Assembly (NCBI GenBank): GCA_913055795.1
Contig: CAJXLA010000020.1
Coordinates: 1 to 35,197, forward strand
Direction: 5' to 3'
From: an uncultured Alcanivorax sp.
GTDB taxonomy: Bacteria; Pseudomonadota; Gammaproteobacteria; Pseudomonadales; Alcanivoracaceae
DNA: 35,197 nt
Positions 24,308 to 31,798 of this stretch are shown here, in pieces (the first letter of the stretch is position 1; each line of letters begins with the position of its first letter). The position numbers and the translations under genes are program-made. Under the pieces are notes generated by a model. The model made no database searches, was not told the origin of the DNA, and saw nothing but the letters and a program-made list of their open reading frames with translations.

Positions 24308-24324
24308 GGTGCGCCATGCGCACC
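24304..24324. repeat. Single GGTGCGC arm overlapping the YhaN stop codon
   Basis: One 21-base arm with core GGTGCGC-CAT-GCGCACC. Its second to fourth bases are the TAG stop of the YhaN-like gene, so the repeat supplies the stop codon. This suggests insertion at, or selection for, the end of the gene, possibly truncating the original C-terminus. Confidence 0.7.
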
Positions 24325-24353
24325 TGATGAATCCGAAGCAAAAAGGAAAAACC

Positions 24354-24938
24354 ATGACACTACTCATAACCGGTCTCATCATCTTCCTCGGCATGCACTC
24401 CATCCACATGCTCGCCCCCGACTTTCGCCAGGCGGGCATGCAAAAACTGGGCACCTGGGGTTGGAAGGGCATCTTCGCCGTCATCTCCATCGTCGGCTTC
24501 GTCCTCCTCGTCATCGGTTATGGCGAAGCCCGCAGCACCGACCCCACCTGGCTCTGGCAAAGCCCCGCCTGGATGAGCCACCCGGTGGCCCTGCTCATGA
24601 TCCCGGCCATGATCTTGCTGGTCGCCGCCTATGTCCCCGGCAACCGCATGAAGGCCCGCATCGGCCACCCCATGCTCCTGGCCACCAAGATCTGGGCCCT
24701 GGCCCACCTGCTGGCCAATGGCGGCCTGCATGACCTCGTCCTCTTCGGCGCCTTCCTCGCCTGGGCCGTGGCCGACTTCATCGTCAGCCGCAAACGCGAC
24801 CGCGCCGCCGGCAAGACCTATCCGGTAGCGGGCGTTGGTCGGGACATCACCGTGGTGGTGTTGGGACTGGTTCTCTACGGCGCCTTCGTGGCCAAGCTGC
24901 ATGTGTGGTTGATGGGCGTGGTGCCCATTAGCACCTGA
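24354..24938 (+). CDS. nnrU: NnrU-family inner-membrane protein
   Basis: A 194-residue membrane protein of the NnrU family, linked to nitric oxide and nitrite metabolism in denitrifiers and related to the isoprenylcysteine methyltransferase-like membrane fold. Motifs seen are FLGMHSIHMLAPDFRQ (12-27), LGTWGWKGIFAVISIVGFVL, HPMLLATKIWALAHLLANG and GAFLAWAVADFIVSRKRD. About five or six hydrophobic segments are present. The start at ATG 24354 is set by AAGGA and by the conserved N-terminus; the longer upstream frame would read through a repeat arm. It lies 47 bases after the YhaN-like gene, about 11 kb from nnrS-nsrR, so it is a separate member of the same physiological system. Confidence 0.88.
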   Translation: MTLLITGLIIFLGMHSIHMLAPDFRQAGMQKLGTWGWKGIFAVISIVGFVLLVIGYGEARSTDPTWLWQSPAWMSHPVALLMIPAMILLVAAYVPGNRMKARIGHPMLLATKIWALAHLLANGGLHDLVLFGAFLAWAVADFIVSRKRDRAAGKTYPVAGVGRDITVVVLGLVLYGAFVAKLHVWLMGVVPIST

Positions 24939-25046
24939 CAGCGCCACTACGCTCCAATTGCGCGTAACAACACGCCCCACGCCTCTGATACACGCGCACC
25001 CCGGGGCGTCACTTTCCTTCGGAGCCGCGGTCGGCAGGTCTTCTGG

Positions 25047-25200
25047 CAGGCTGTTGAAAAGCCCCCCGGGGCGCGGCCTGAAGCGCCCATCTGCTGCACT
25101 GGGTCGCTCGGAAAGGGAATCACCCTGGCCGTCGCAACAAAGCACACCAGCTGCACGCTTCAGGCCACGCTGAGCGCGCAAGGGGTTTTTCAACAGCCTG
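25047..25200. repeat. MITE-like element with CAGGCTGTTGAAAA ends, copy 2
   Basis: 154 bases with the same inverted ends and interior as 15078-15253. Both copies are preceded by CTGG. The interior shares GCGCGGCCTGAAGCGCCCAT, CTGCTGCAC, GGGTCGCTCGGAAAGGGAA and GCGCAAGGGG with only scattered substitutions. Immediately to its right begins a beheaded quinone oxidoreductase gene, so insertion or recombination at this element may have removed the 5' part of that gene. 24939-25046 shows no gene. Confidence 0.8.
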
Positions 25201-25230
25201 TCAGGATGGCATGCGCGCTTGGATGGTCTT

Positions 25231-25612
25231 GTAAGGCGGCGGCCGTGCTGGAGGCGTATCTCACCACTCGGTGGGCGCGGTGATCGGGGCGAAGCTGGAC
25301 GACACGCTCGCGAGTCTGAATACCGAGCGCCGGGCCGTGATGATCGGTTTGCTGGGCGGTCTGAAGGCGGAGCTCAATCTGGGCTCGTTGCTCATGCGCC
25401 GGGGCGGGCTCAAGGCCATGACCATGCGCGCGCAGCCGCTGGAGAAGCGCATCCGCCACGCCCGGCTCTTCCGTCACCGGCTGACGCCGCTCTTCAACGA
25501 TGGGACCCTGAAACCGGATCTGGCCCGAACCTTTCCCTTCGAGGACGCACCCGCCGCCCACGAGGCCATGGCGCGGGGCGAGCATCTCGGGCGGATCGTT
25601 CTGAGCTTGTAG
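25231..25612 (+). pseudogene. 3' remnant of an NAD(P)H:quinone oxidoreductase (MDR family)
   Basis: The readable part (from about 25271) encodes 113 residues ending in IVLSL. It contains RRAVMIGLLGGLKAELNLGSLLMRR, PLEKRIRHARLFRHRLTPLF and AHEAMARGEHLGRIVLSL blocks, which correspond to the C-terminal third of zinc-free quinone oxidoreductases of the PIG3 type (about 325 residues). The Rossmann GxGxxG part and catalytic N-terminal domain are absent. Bases 25231-25270 look like a degraded continuation of the domain. The truncation point lies close to the MITE-like repeat ending at 25200. No ribosome-binding site supports translation of the fragment. Confidence 0.75.
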
Positions 25613-25699
25613 GGGGTCGGAAGGGGGATAACCTCAAGTGCCGGCCTTTCGGCGAAACGGGCTTTGCAGAGGACGGATCGGCGGAAGGACTTTGCAAAG

Positions 25700-25738
25700 C
25701 TTGCGGAAGTGTGGGATAAAATCCCGTATATCCGCAAG
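25700..25738 (+). promoter_or_regulatory. Nested palindromic operator/promoter of the AbiE system
   Basis: A fully symmetrical 39-base element: CTTGCGGA (25700-25707), 5-base gap, GGGAT (25713-25717), AAA, ATCCC (25721-25725), 5-base gap, TCCGCAAG (25731-25738). Both arms are perfect and equally spaced. The centre contains TAAAAT (25717-25722), a likely -10, with TTGCAA at 25692-25697 as a possible -35 (19-base spacer). The start codon is 15 bases downstream. AbiEi antitoxins are known to repress their own promoter by binding inverted repeats, so this is a strong candidate autoregulatory site. Confidence 0.65.
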
Positions 25739-25753
25739 TAATGTGAAGTATCC

Positions 25754-26557
25754 ATGGATACGGCCACCTTCCTTCAGAGACACCAGGTCTTCCGTCTGGA
25801 CGAGGCGGTTGAGGCGCTGGATCCGGCCGGCGGCCGTCGGGCTGTGTCGGAACGGCTGGACTATGCCCGTCAGCGCGGCAAGGTGCGGAAGGTGGCGCGG
25901 GGCGTTTATGCCAGTGTGCCCGCCGACATGGACCCGGAGCGGTTCCAGCCTGACCCCTTCCTGGTCGCCGCCGCTATCCGCCCGGATGCGGTTTTCAGTC
26001 ATCATGCCGCCCTGGAGTTACTAGGAGCCGCTCATTCCCAGTGGCGCCACTACACTGCGTACAGTGAAAGTCACCCTCGCCACTTTTCATTGATGGATGG
26101 GGAGGTGCAGTTCATTGCCTGGCCCCGGGCATTGGTGGACCGCGGGATGCTCACTGCGGCGCGTCGTACCGTCTTTCGGCTGGATCGGTCGCTGCAGGTT
26201 ACGGGGCCGGAAGCTACCCTGATCGATGGTTTTCGGCAGCCCGGACGGGTGGGCGGTCTGGCGGAATTAATCGAGTCAGCCGCGGGCTTCAGTATGCTGG
26301 ATCTCGCTTTGCTGTTCCGGTTGCTGGAAGCCCATGGTCAAAAGCATCTCTGGGCTGCCTTGGGGTGGTTTCTCGAAACCTATCAAACCACTTTTTTCGT
26401 GCGGGAACCGGATTTGTCGTACATTCGCGACCATGTCCCGGCCAGCCCCAGGTACCTGATCCGCAATCAGGGGCGGGGCATTTTGTTTCGCCAGTGGAAC
26501 CTGATTGTACCGGAAGAGCTGATCGAGGGGAGGGAACCCGATGAACCTGAGCCGTGA
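25754..26557 (+). CDS. AbiEi-family antitoxin/repressor (type IV TA)
   Basis: A 267-residue protein of the AbiEi group. The N-terminal winged-helix region (residues 1-55) includes FRLDEAVEALDP and a RLDYARQRGKVRKVARGVYAS pattern typical of AbiEi (helix, then K/R-x-ARGxY). A central domain with SHHAALELLGAAH and VTGPEATLIDGF follows, matching the AbiEi C-terminal domain. It would repress its own promoter and counter the AbiEii nucleotidyltransferase without contact. The 3' end overlaps the toxin start by 17 bases. The antitoxin frame is intact even though the toxin frame is broken. It sits on the boundary of a region with several gene remnants, consistent with horizontal acquisition. Confidence 0.82.
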   Translation: MDTATFLQRHQVFRLDEAVEALDPAGGRRAVSERLDYARQRGKVRKVARGVYASVPADMDPERFQPDPFLVAAAIRPDAVFSHHAALELLGAAHSQWRHYTAYSESHPRHFSLMDGEVQFIAWPRALVDRGMLTAARRTVFRLDRSLQVTGPEATLIDGFRQPGRVGGLAELIESAAGFSMLDLALLFRLLEAHGQKHLWAALGWFLETYQTTFFVREPDLSYIRDHVPASPRYLIRNQGRGILFRQWNLIVPEELIEGREPDEPEP

Positions 26558-27493
26558 ACGCGTAGAACGCTGGAGTACGGAGACCGGATTCCGGGTGGAG
26601 ACGCTGGAGAAGGTGTTGCGCCTGGGCGAGCTGGCGGCCGACATTAGTCGCCATCCCTTGCTCGGACATGTGCTGGCACTCAAAGGCGGAACCGCGCTTA
26701 ATCCGAGCCGGCGCGTCTGTCGGTGGATCTGGACTTTAACTATATCGGCCATGCCGACCGCGAGCGCATGCGCGAGGAGCGTCCGGAGGTTGAACGGGCC
26801 GTGGCTCGGCTCGGTCAGGGGCATGGTTACCGCGTTCAGTGGTCTCGGGACGCCCACGCAGGTCGGAAGCTCTATCTTGCCTATACTAACCTGGCCGGTA
26901 CGGCGGATCGCATCGAGATTGATTTGAACTATTTGCACAGAGTGCCCCTGGGGGATCTGGAAGAGCATGTCATGTGGCAGCCGCCCGGCATTGATCGGCC
27001 GAGTCTGTGGACGCTCTCCTGGGCCGAGCTGGCGGCGGGCAAGCTCCGTGCGACTCTGGATCGCTGCATGCCTCGGGATCTTTTCGATACACTTCGATTA
27101 CCGGATCTTGTGGGCAGGGCCTGGCAATCACCGTTTTTGCGAAGCCTTCATGTGGCCCTGGCGGCTACCTTGCCGCAACCGCTGATGCAGTATAACCGGG
27201 ACCGTTTTGAAAGAGTTACGGATGAGCAAATCGGGGAGCAGCTCGAGCCCATGCTGAGCCGTGATCAGAAGGTCGAGGCTGTGCGTCTGAAGGAGCAAGC
27301 CTGGCAAAACATCGCGCCCCTCGTAGAGGGACTCACCAGTTCAGAGCAGGAATACATCGACCAGGTCCATCAGGGTGAGCTTTTGCCGGAAGTACTCTTT
27401 CCGGATGATGGTGAAATGGTTGAACGGCTCAGCTCCCATCCAGCTCTGCGCTGGAAACTGGACAATGTCCGCAAGCATCAAACGGATACCTGA
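26541..27493 (+). pseudogene. AbiEii-family nucleotidyltransferase toxin, frameshifted
   Basis: Two frames together make one AbiEii toxin of about 317 residues. Frame one (26541-26702) gives the start through the motif LALKGGTALN. The continuation PARLSVDLDFNYIGHADRER is in another frame from about 26705. The usual join is GGTALNLF...RLSVDLDF, so a few codons plus a frame offset are missing at about 26702-26705. That separates the GGTAL motif from the metal-binding DLDF motif of the nucleotidyltransferase. The first frame runs on out of register to 26927. The downstream frame looks otherwise intact (EIDLNYLHRVPL, LAAGKLRATLDRCMPRDLFD). The toxin is probably inactive unless this is a sequencing error. 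Confidence 0.8.
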
Positions 27494-27651
27494 ACGGACC
27501 AGCGGAGCGCGCATTCACTGGGAAGATGGGTTTGGTTTTGGACGTCAAATGAGCTCCCGGGTCCGGTTTCGAATGGATTTTTAAACCTGAACCGGTGTGC
27601 GCTATCCACCCGGGTGGCAGGGGCTGCCGCTCCAGGGGGAACCATGCGAGA

Positions 27652-28296
27652 ATGACAACTCTGCATGAGGAGAGTGATGTGACGCCCGAAGCCGACCGAC
27701 TGACCCACACCCTCGAAACCATCGACGCGGCCAATGCGGCCGATCCCAACACGGAAACGGTGGACGGCGAGGAGATGCCGAAGGAACTGGCCTATGGCCG
27801 GCACATGACCCGCTGGCTCCATGAACTGGAATCCGAGCCGTCCGAGGATGTGCAGATCGCGTGCCGCGCGCAGCATATCGAGCGCTGGCGGATTCCGCGC
27901 AGTGATTATCCCGAGGGCCGCAAGAGCTACTACGAATGGCGCCAGGCCTGTGGCCGTTTCCATGCCGAGCGCGCAACGGAAATCATGGCCGAGGCCGGTT
28001 ATGACGAAGGGCATCGTGAGCATGTGGCGCAGATGCTGACCAAGCGAGAGCTGAAGAAGGACCCCGATACCCAGCTCATGGAAGATGTCGCCTGTCTGGT
28101 CTTCCTGGAGCGCTACTTTGCGCCTTTTTATGAGGAGCATGCCGAGTTTGACCGGGATAAATGGATGCGCATCGTCAAGCGTACCTGGGGCAAGATGTCG
28201 TCGCGCGGGCAGGATGCGGCGCTGCGTCTGGCGGGGAACTTGCCGGAGCATTTGCAGGAAGTTTTGCACGAGGCGCTGGAAGAGGCCCCCTCCTGA
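27652..28296 (+). CDS. DUF4202-family protein
   Basis: A 214-residue soluble protein. Signature blocks are IDAANAADPNTETVDGEEMP, KELAYGRHMTRWLHEL, ARAQHIERWRIPRSDYPEGR, EWRQACGRFHAERATEIM and MEDVACLVFLERYFAPF. The conserved His, Asp and Glu residues (QHIERW, FHAERA, LEDVACLVFLE) recall an HD-like metal site, but no activity is established for the family. A start at ATG 27652 is used; an in-frame GTG at 27679 and the extended frame to 27595 are alternatives. It is a monocistronic unit closed by the hairpin at 28352-28378. Confidence 0.82.
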   Translation: MTTLHEESDVTPEADRLTHTLETIDAANAADPNTETVDGEEMPKELAYGRHMTRWLHELESEPSEDVQIACRAQHIERWRIPRSDYPEGRKSYYEWRQACGRFHAERATEIMAEAGYDEGHREHVAQMLTKRELKKDPDTQLMEDVACLVFLERYFAPFYEEHAEFDRDKWMRIVKRTWGKMSSRGQDAALRLAGNLPEHLQEVLHEALEEAPS

Positions 28297-28351
28297 CCTC
28301 CCCTTGATGAAGGGCAGAGACCTTTCAATCAGCCTTCGTGGGTGGATAACG

Positions 28352-28378
28352 CGTCTTCCCCTTTTCAAGGGGAAGACG
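28352..28378. terminator. Bidirectional terminator hairpin
   Basis: A perfect 12-bp stem CGTCTTCCCCTT (28352-28363) - TTC - AAGGGGAAGACG (28367-28378) sits between the convergent DUF4202 gene and the K+ channel gene. The stem is symmetrical, with no long T-run on either side, so termination strength is uncertain. Similar CTCCCCTT/AAGGGGAG words occur at 3830-3850. Confidence 0.55.
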
Positions 28379-28453
28379 AAGAAGGGGTTTGGTCGGGGGC
28401 GGCACTTTACTGGACCGGACCTGGGGTGGGGTACTCCGGGTGATTGTTCTTTT

Positions 28454-29557
28454 TCAGACAGCCGCCAGGGCTTGCTTGACCTCATTCTCGCTGGGCACTT
28501 CATCCTCGCGCACCATCATGATCAATGCCTTCGCATCGATACGGTGGTCGGCGCGTGGATGACAGATGACCTGGTCGTCCGAGCTGACATAGGCCAGGGC
28601 AGTGCCGAGGTTCGCATTCATCATGGCCGTGACGATATCCGACCATTTGTGGTTCTGGACGTTGACTGAATAGCGCACGGTCTGGTCGTCATGGTGGGTA
28701 AAGAGGTTTTCCAGAATCTTTTCCGCACCGGGCGCGACCAGAGCCTGTACCAGCATTTCGGGGTAGGAACGCACGGGACGCAGCACGGTGTTCGCGCCAA
28801 AGGCCACCAGGCGTTCGCGGTTGGTATCCAGCACGCTCTCGGCGATGACCCGCGGGCGTGGTGTGCCGACCAGCAAGCTCAGGCGACTCAGCACATCCAG
28901 CGTCAGACTGTCCGAGGAGCGGCGGTATTCGTCGCGGGCGAGTACGAGCACGGCGGCGGCCTTGTCGATGCCCACCGCGCGCAGGCTATCGTCGTCATCC
29001 GGATAGCCCTGGTAGTGCACGACATCCAGTTCCTGCAGCGATTCCGGCAGGCCGTCGGGGAAGTCGCGGGTGAGGATCTGTACCGGGCGGTCGCGCCATT
29101 CCGGGCCTTCGCGGATCTGGTTTACCAGGCGCAGGAAGTAGGTCTCTGCGTTTGCCTTGGGCGCGTTCACGATGAGGATGTGATTATGCATTTTCCATCT
29201 CCATTGGCCCCGGATCATCTTGTTCTTGCGCTGTAGCCGATAATCGATGTAGTCGCTGGCGAGCTGGGCCAGCACGGTGATGCCGAAGAAATAGGCCAGT
29301 ACGATCGTCGCCATCTGGCCTGCGGGCGTGGTGGCGGACAGGTCGCCATAGCCCACGGTGGTCATGGTGGTCAGCGTCAGCCAGACCGCATCGGCGATGC
29401 CCAGGGATTCGAAAACCATCATGGCGACCGTGTGGAGCACGATCAGACCCAGCAGCGTCAGCAGGGTGCGCTCGACCCGCGCCTTGAGGTCGATGTTCAG
29501 GTATTGGCTGAAGCGGCGGTAGGGGTCCGACCGCAGCAGAACGCGCAGTGTGAGCAT
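28454..29557 (-). CDS. Two-TM potassium channel with RCK-like cytosolic domain
   Basis: A 367-residue K+ channel subunit. A first membrane helix (about 30-50), pore helix and selectivity filter TVGYGD (67-72), then a second membrane helix (about 81-105) make a classical KcsA/MthK-like pore. The rest is an RCK/TrkA-N-like domain starting HNHILIV at residue 124. The expected GxGxxG of its Rossmann fold is replaced by NAPKANAE, so NAD(H)-type nucleotide binding is doubtful. The last 100 residues form a second domain (SVNVQNHKWSDIVTAMM and VICHPRADHRIDAKALIMMV). ATG 29557 starts MLTLRVLLRSDPYRRF; the longer frame upstream is rejected as shadow coding and the start site lacks a good ribosome-binding site. 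Confidence 0.82.
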   Translation of the reverse strand: MLTLRVLLRSDPYRRFSQYLNIDLKARVERTLLTLLGLIVLHTVAMMVFESLGIADAVWLTLTTMTTVGYGDLSATTPAGQMATIVLAYFFGITVLAQLASDYIDYRLQRKNKMIRGQWRWKMHNHILIVNAPKANAETYFLRLVNQIREGPEWRDRPVQILTRDFPDGLPESLQELDVVHYQGYPDDDDSLRAVGIDKAAAVLVLARDEYRRSSDSLTLDVLSRLSLLVGTPRPRVIAESVLDTNRERLVAFGANTVLRPVRSYPEMLVQALVAPGAEKILENLFTHHDDQTVRYSVNVQNHKWSDIVTAMMNANLGTALAYVSSDDQVICHPRADHRIDAKALIMMVREDEVPSENEVKQALAAV

Positions 29558-29622
29558 GGAGCCCGTGCCTGTGCCGATGGTGCGCGACAATATTGTGCCG
29601 CTACACGGAAATAGGGTTGATG

Positions 29623-29949
29623 CTAACCGGGGGTGCCGGGATTGGCCAGTGGCCCGTCTTCCATTCCAGCGCCGAGCCCTGGGCCAAGGTGGCATCCGGG
29701 CAGCGCTTGCGCGCGTTTGACCTGATGGTCGGCGAGATCCAGACCTGTGGGCTCGCGACGAAGCAGTTCGGCGGCCGCCTGAGCGCCGCCGCAGCCCACC
29801 TCAAGCACTTTTGCGCCCCGCGGTAGTTCCTGCACGAATTCATCCAGGACGTCGTGGGCGGGCTTCATCACGGCATCGGCGATGATGTGGTCATAACAAA
29901 AGGTTTCGACGGCGTTGCAGGGCTTGGCTCGATGCACGCGTGGGCGCAA
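29623..29949 (-). pseudogene. Remnant of a class I SAM-dependent methyltransferase
   Basis: About 80 residues are methyltransferase-like: ETFCYDHIIADAVMKPAHDVLDEF leads to motif I, KVLEVGCGGAQ, then GLDLADHQVKRAQAL, the position of motif post I. After that the sequence loses similarity and stops at 29623, whereas complete enzymes continue for another 100-150 residues. No ATG or ribosome-binding site is evident; only a TTG at 29949 opens the frame. The remnant lies 65 bases upstream of the K+ channel gene on the same strand, where a deletion probably joined unrelated sequences. Confidence 0.6.
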
Positions 29950-30359
29950 CGCCTGCTTCTTTTCCGGTTTGCTTCGCTGTGTCCATCCGTATCCATGAAC
30001 GGGGTCAGGGCTGCCTTATGACAGAGGATCATCCGGATCGCTATCGCGTTATCGGAGCTGTCTGGTTTGCCATCGGTGCCTTGCTGGTCGCGGGTACACT
30101 TTATCTGTTGCTCGCCGTTGAGTCCGGACGCTGCTCGGCGCTGGTTTTGTTCGTGCTACTGCCGGGTGTGGCCGCTTTGCTGGTCGCCGCCCGGGGAAGC
30201 GGCGGTAGGGGCCGGAGGCAGCACACGGCGCCGTATGAACATGAACCCACGACCCTCGCCCGCACGCGCGGCCCCGGCGCGAATCTCCGGGGCCGCCATC
30301 ATGGGTTATCCGGATGCGGGCAGGGCGGTAGGGTCAGGGTAACTTGCGCGCTTTCGCGG
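29950..30359 (+). other. Gap with possible degenerate small membrane protein and GC hairpin
   Basis: An ATG at 30018 opens about 65 residues with two hydrophobic stretches (AVWFAIGALLVAGTLYLLLA and LVLFVLLPGVAALLVAA). The frame then runs without a stop into the antisense of the aldo/keto reductase, so a real gene, if any, has lost its end. I recognise no family and do not call a CDS. A perfect 10-bp hairpin, GCGGCCCCGG (30268-30277) with CCGGGGCCGC (30287-30296), lies 64 bases beyond the aldo/keto reductase stop codon and has no T-run. Confidence 0.3.
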
Positions 30360-31361
30360 CTATGCAGCGCTGTCCCGCGCCGGCGGAGCCATGAATTCCG
30401 GGCCCACGGGGTCGGTAATCTCGCGCTCGAGAATCCGGTCGATTTCCGCAAAGGCTGCGTCATCCAGATGCCAGCCCTGGACATTGCTTACGGGATCGAG
30501 TTGCTCCGGACGCCGTGCACCCCAAAGCGCCGTGGTAACGACGTCCTGATCAATCAGCCAGCGCAGGGCCAGTTCCAGCACGGTATGGCCGAAACGGTCC
30601 CGCGCCAGCTGGTCCAGCTTGTCCACGGCATTGAGATACTGCCGGAAGCGTTCGCCCTGGAACTTGGGATCATTGTTACGGAGGTCATCGCCCTGGAAAT
30701 CCCGATCAGCGGACATCTTGCCGCTCAACAGCCCCCGGCAGAGTGCGCCATAGGTGATGGTGGCCATGCCGTTGTTGTGGCAATACGGCAATACGTCGTC
30801 ATCGATACCGCGTTCGAAAAGATTGTAGGGCGGCTGAACACTGTGCAGCGGCGCCACCTCGCGGAAAGCGTCCATCTGCTCGGGGCTGAAGTTGGACACG
30901 CCGATGGCGCGGATCTTGCCGTCCCGGTAAAGCCGTTCCATGGCCTTCGCGGTTTCCTCCATGGGCGCGACCGGGTCCGGCCAGTGGATCTGGTAGATGT
31001 CGATGTAGTCCGTCTGCAACCGGCGCAGGGAATCTTCCACTTCCTTCTGGATGCGGTTGGCGGTGGCCTCGCGCCAGACCTTGTTGTGTTCGTCGTTCCA
31101 GTTGAGTGCCACCTTGGTAGCCAGGGCCACTTTCTGCCGACGGCCGTCGGCCAGCGCCTTGCCCACGATTTCCTCGGAGCGGCCGAAGCCGTAGACGGGT
31201 GCGGTGTCCACCAGGCCGATGCCCTTGTCGATGGCGGCATGGATGGTGTCGATGGAGGCCTTCTCGTCGGTGCCGCCCCACATCCAGCCGCCGATGGCCC
31301 AGGTGCCCAAACCCACGGGGGTGACTTCGATATCGGTGTCGGCGAAGCGAACGGTATCCAT
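30360..31361 (-). CDS. Aldo/keto reductase
   Basis: A 333-residue NADPH-dependent oxidoreductase with a TIM-barrel fold. The catalytic tetrad is complete: Asp52 (VDTA), Tyr57 (VYGFG), Lys83 (ATKV) and His126 (QIHWPD). The C-terminal NADPH-binding region shows ALRWLIDQDVVTTALWGARRPEQL. The subfamily resembles the general stress protein 69/YajO-like group. The ATG at 31361 begins MDTVRFADTDIEVTPVGLG without an extra leader. The substrate is unknown. The gene stands alone, with the small toxin-antitoxin operon divergently placed about 160 bases away. Confidence 0.9.
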   Translation of the reverse strand: MDTVRFADTDIEVTPVGLGTWAIGGWMWGGTDEKASIDTIHAAIDKGIGLVDTAPVYGFGRSEEIVGKALADGRRQKVALATKVALNWNDEHNKVWREATANRIQKEVEDSLRRLQTDYIDIYQIHWPDPVAPMEETAKAMERLYRDGKIRAIGVSNFSPEQMDAFREVAPLHSVQPPYNLFERGIDDDVLPYCHNNGMATITYGALCRGLLSGKMSADRDFQGDDLRNNDPKFQGERFRQYLNAVDKLDQLARDRFGHTVLELALRWLIDQDVVTTALWGARRPEQLDPVSNVQGWHLDDAAFAEIDRILEREITDPVGPEFMAPPARDSAA

Positions 31362-31463
31362 GGCGCTCTTCCTCTTTCGATTCGGCTATAACAGGGATCT
31401 ACCCCCGGATATCGGGATGAGAGCGTGGAATTGCAACGGGCACCGAGGGCGTGTGGCCGCGCG

Positions 31464-31492
31464 TTGCATCACAAACGTAATGCGCGTACTCT
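31464..31492 (+). promoter_or_regulatory. Promoter of the ParE-type toxin-antitoxin operon
   Basis: TTGCAT (31464-31469), a 17-base spacer and TACTCT (31487-31492) form a good promoter 31 bases before the antitoxin start. GCAT...ATGC words in the spacer make a weak palindrome that could be bound by the antitoxin. Confidence 0.5.
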
Positions 31493-31522
31493 GGGAGAAT
31501 CGCAATAACAGGAATGCGCCGG

Positions 31523-31780
31523 ATGAAGGACGCTACCTTGCCCGCGCTGCGGGTGGACGCCTCGTTGCGCGAGGAACTTGAATCCCTGCTTGAAAATGGT
31601 GAAACCCTGTCGGGTTTCATGGAGCAGGCCGTGCGCGCGGGCATTGAGCAGCGGCGAAACCGGCAGGCCTTTATCGCGCGAGGCTTGGCCGCCCGCGAGC
31701 AGGCCCGCAGGGAGAGCGATTACCACGCGGCCGGGACCGTGCTGGGGGAACTGGACGATATTCTGGATTCCACGGAATAA
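31523..31780 (+). CDS. YlcI/YnfO- or ParD-like ribbon-helix-helix antitoxin
   Basis: An 85-residue small protein. The start PALRVDASLREELESLLENGETLSGFMEQAVRAGIEQR matches a ribbon-helix-helix domain (beta strand, then two helices), which would dimerise and bind its own operator. The C-terminal part (residues 52-85) is acidic and flexible-looking and is expected to wrap the toxin. I choose the ATG at 31523 because AGGA lies 10 bases upstream; an in-frame ATG at 31514 is closer to AGGA than is usual. It is followed 18 bases later by a ParE-type toxin gene. Confidence 0.8.
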   Translation: MKDATLPALRVDASLREELESLLENGETLSGFMEQAVRAGIEQRRNRQAFIARGLAAREQARRESDYHAAGTVLGELDDILDSTE

Positions 31781-31798
31781 GCGGGAGGCCGTTCAGGG

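Noticed and set aside
26541-27493. Programmed frameshifting to make the AbiEii toxin
   Set aside because: No slippery heptamer is present at the junction, and codons appear to be missing, so a deletion or sequencing error is simpler.
29940-31391. A 483-codon plus-strand frame opposite the aldo/keto reductase
   Set aside because: Most of it is antisense to an enzyme with a complete catalytic tetrad. Only its first part (from 30018) has membrane-like sequence, noted as a possible remnant.
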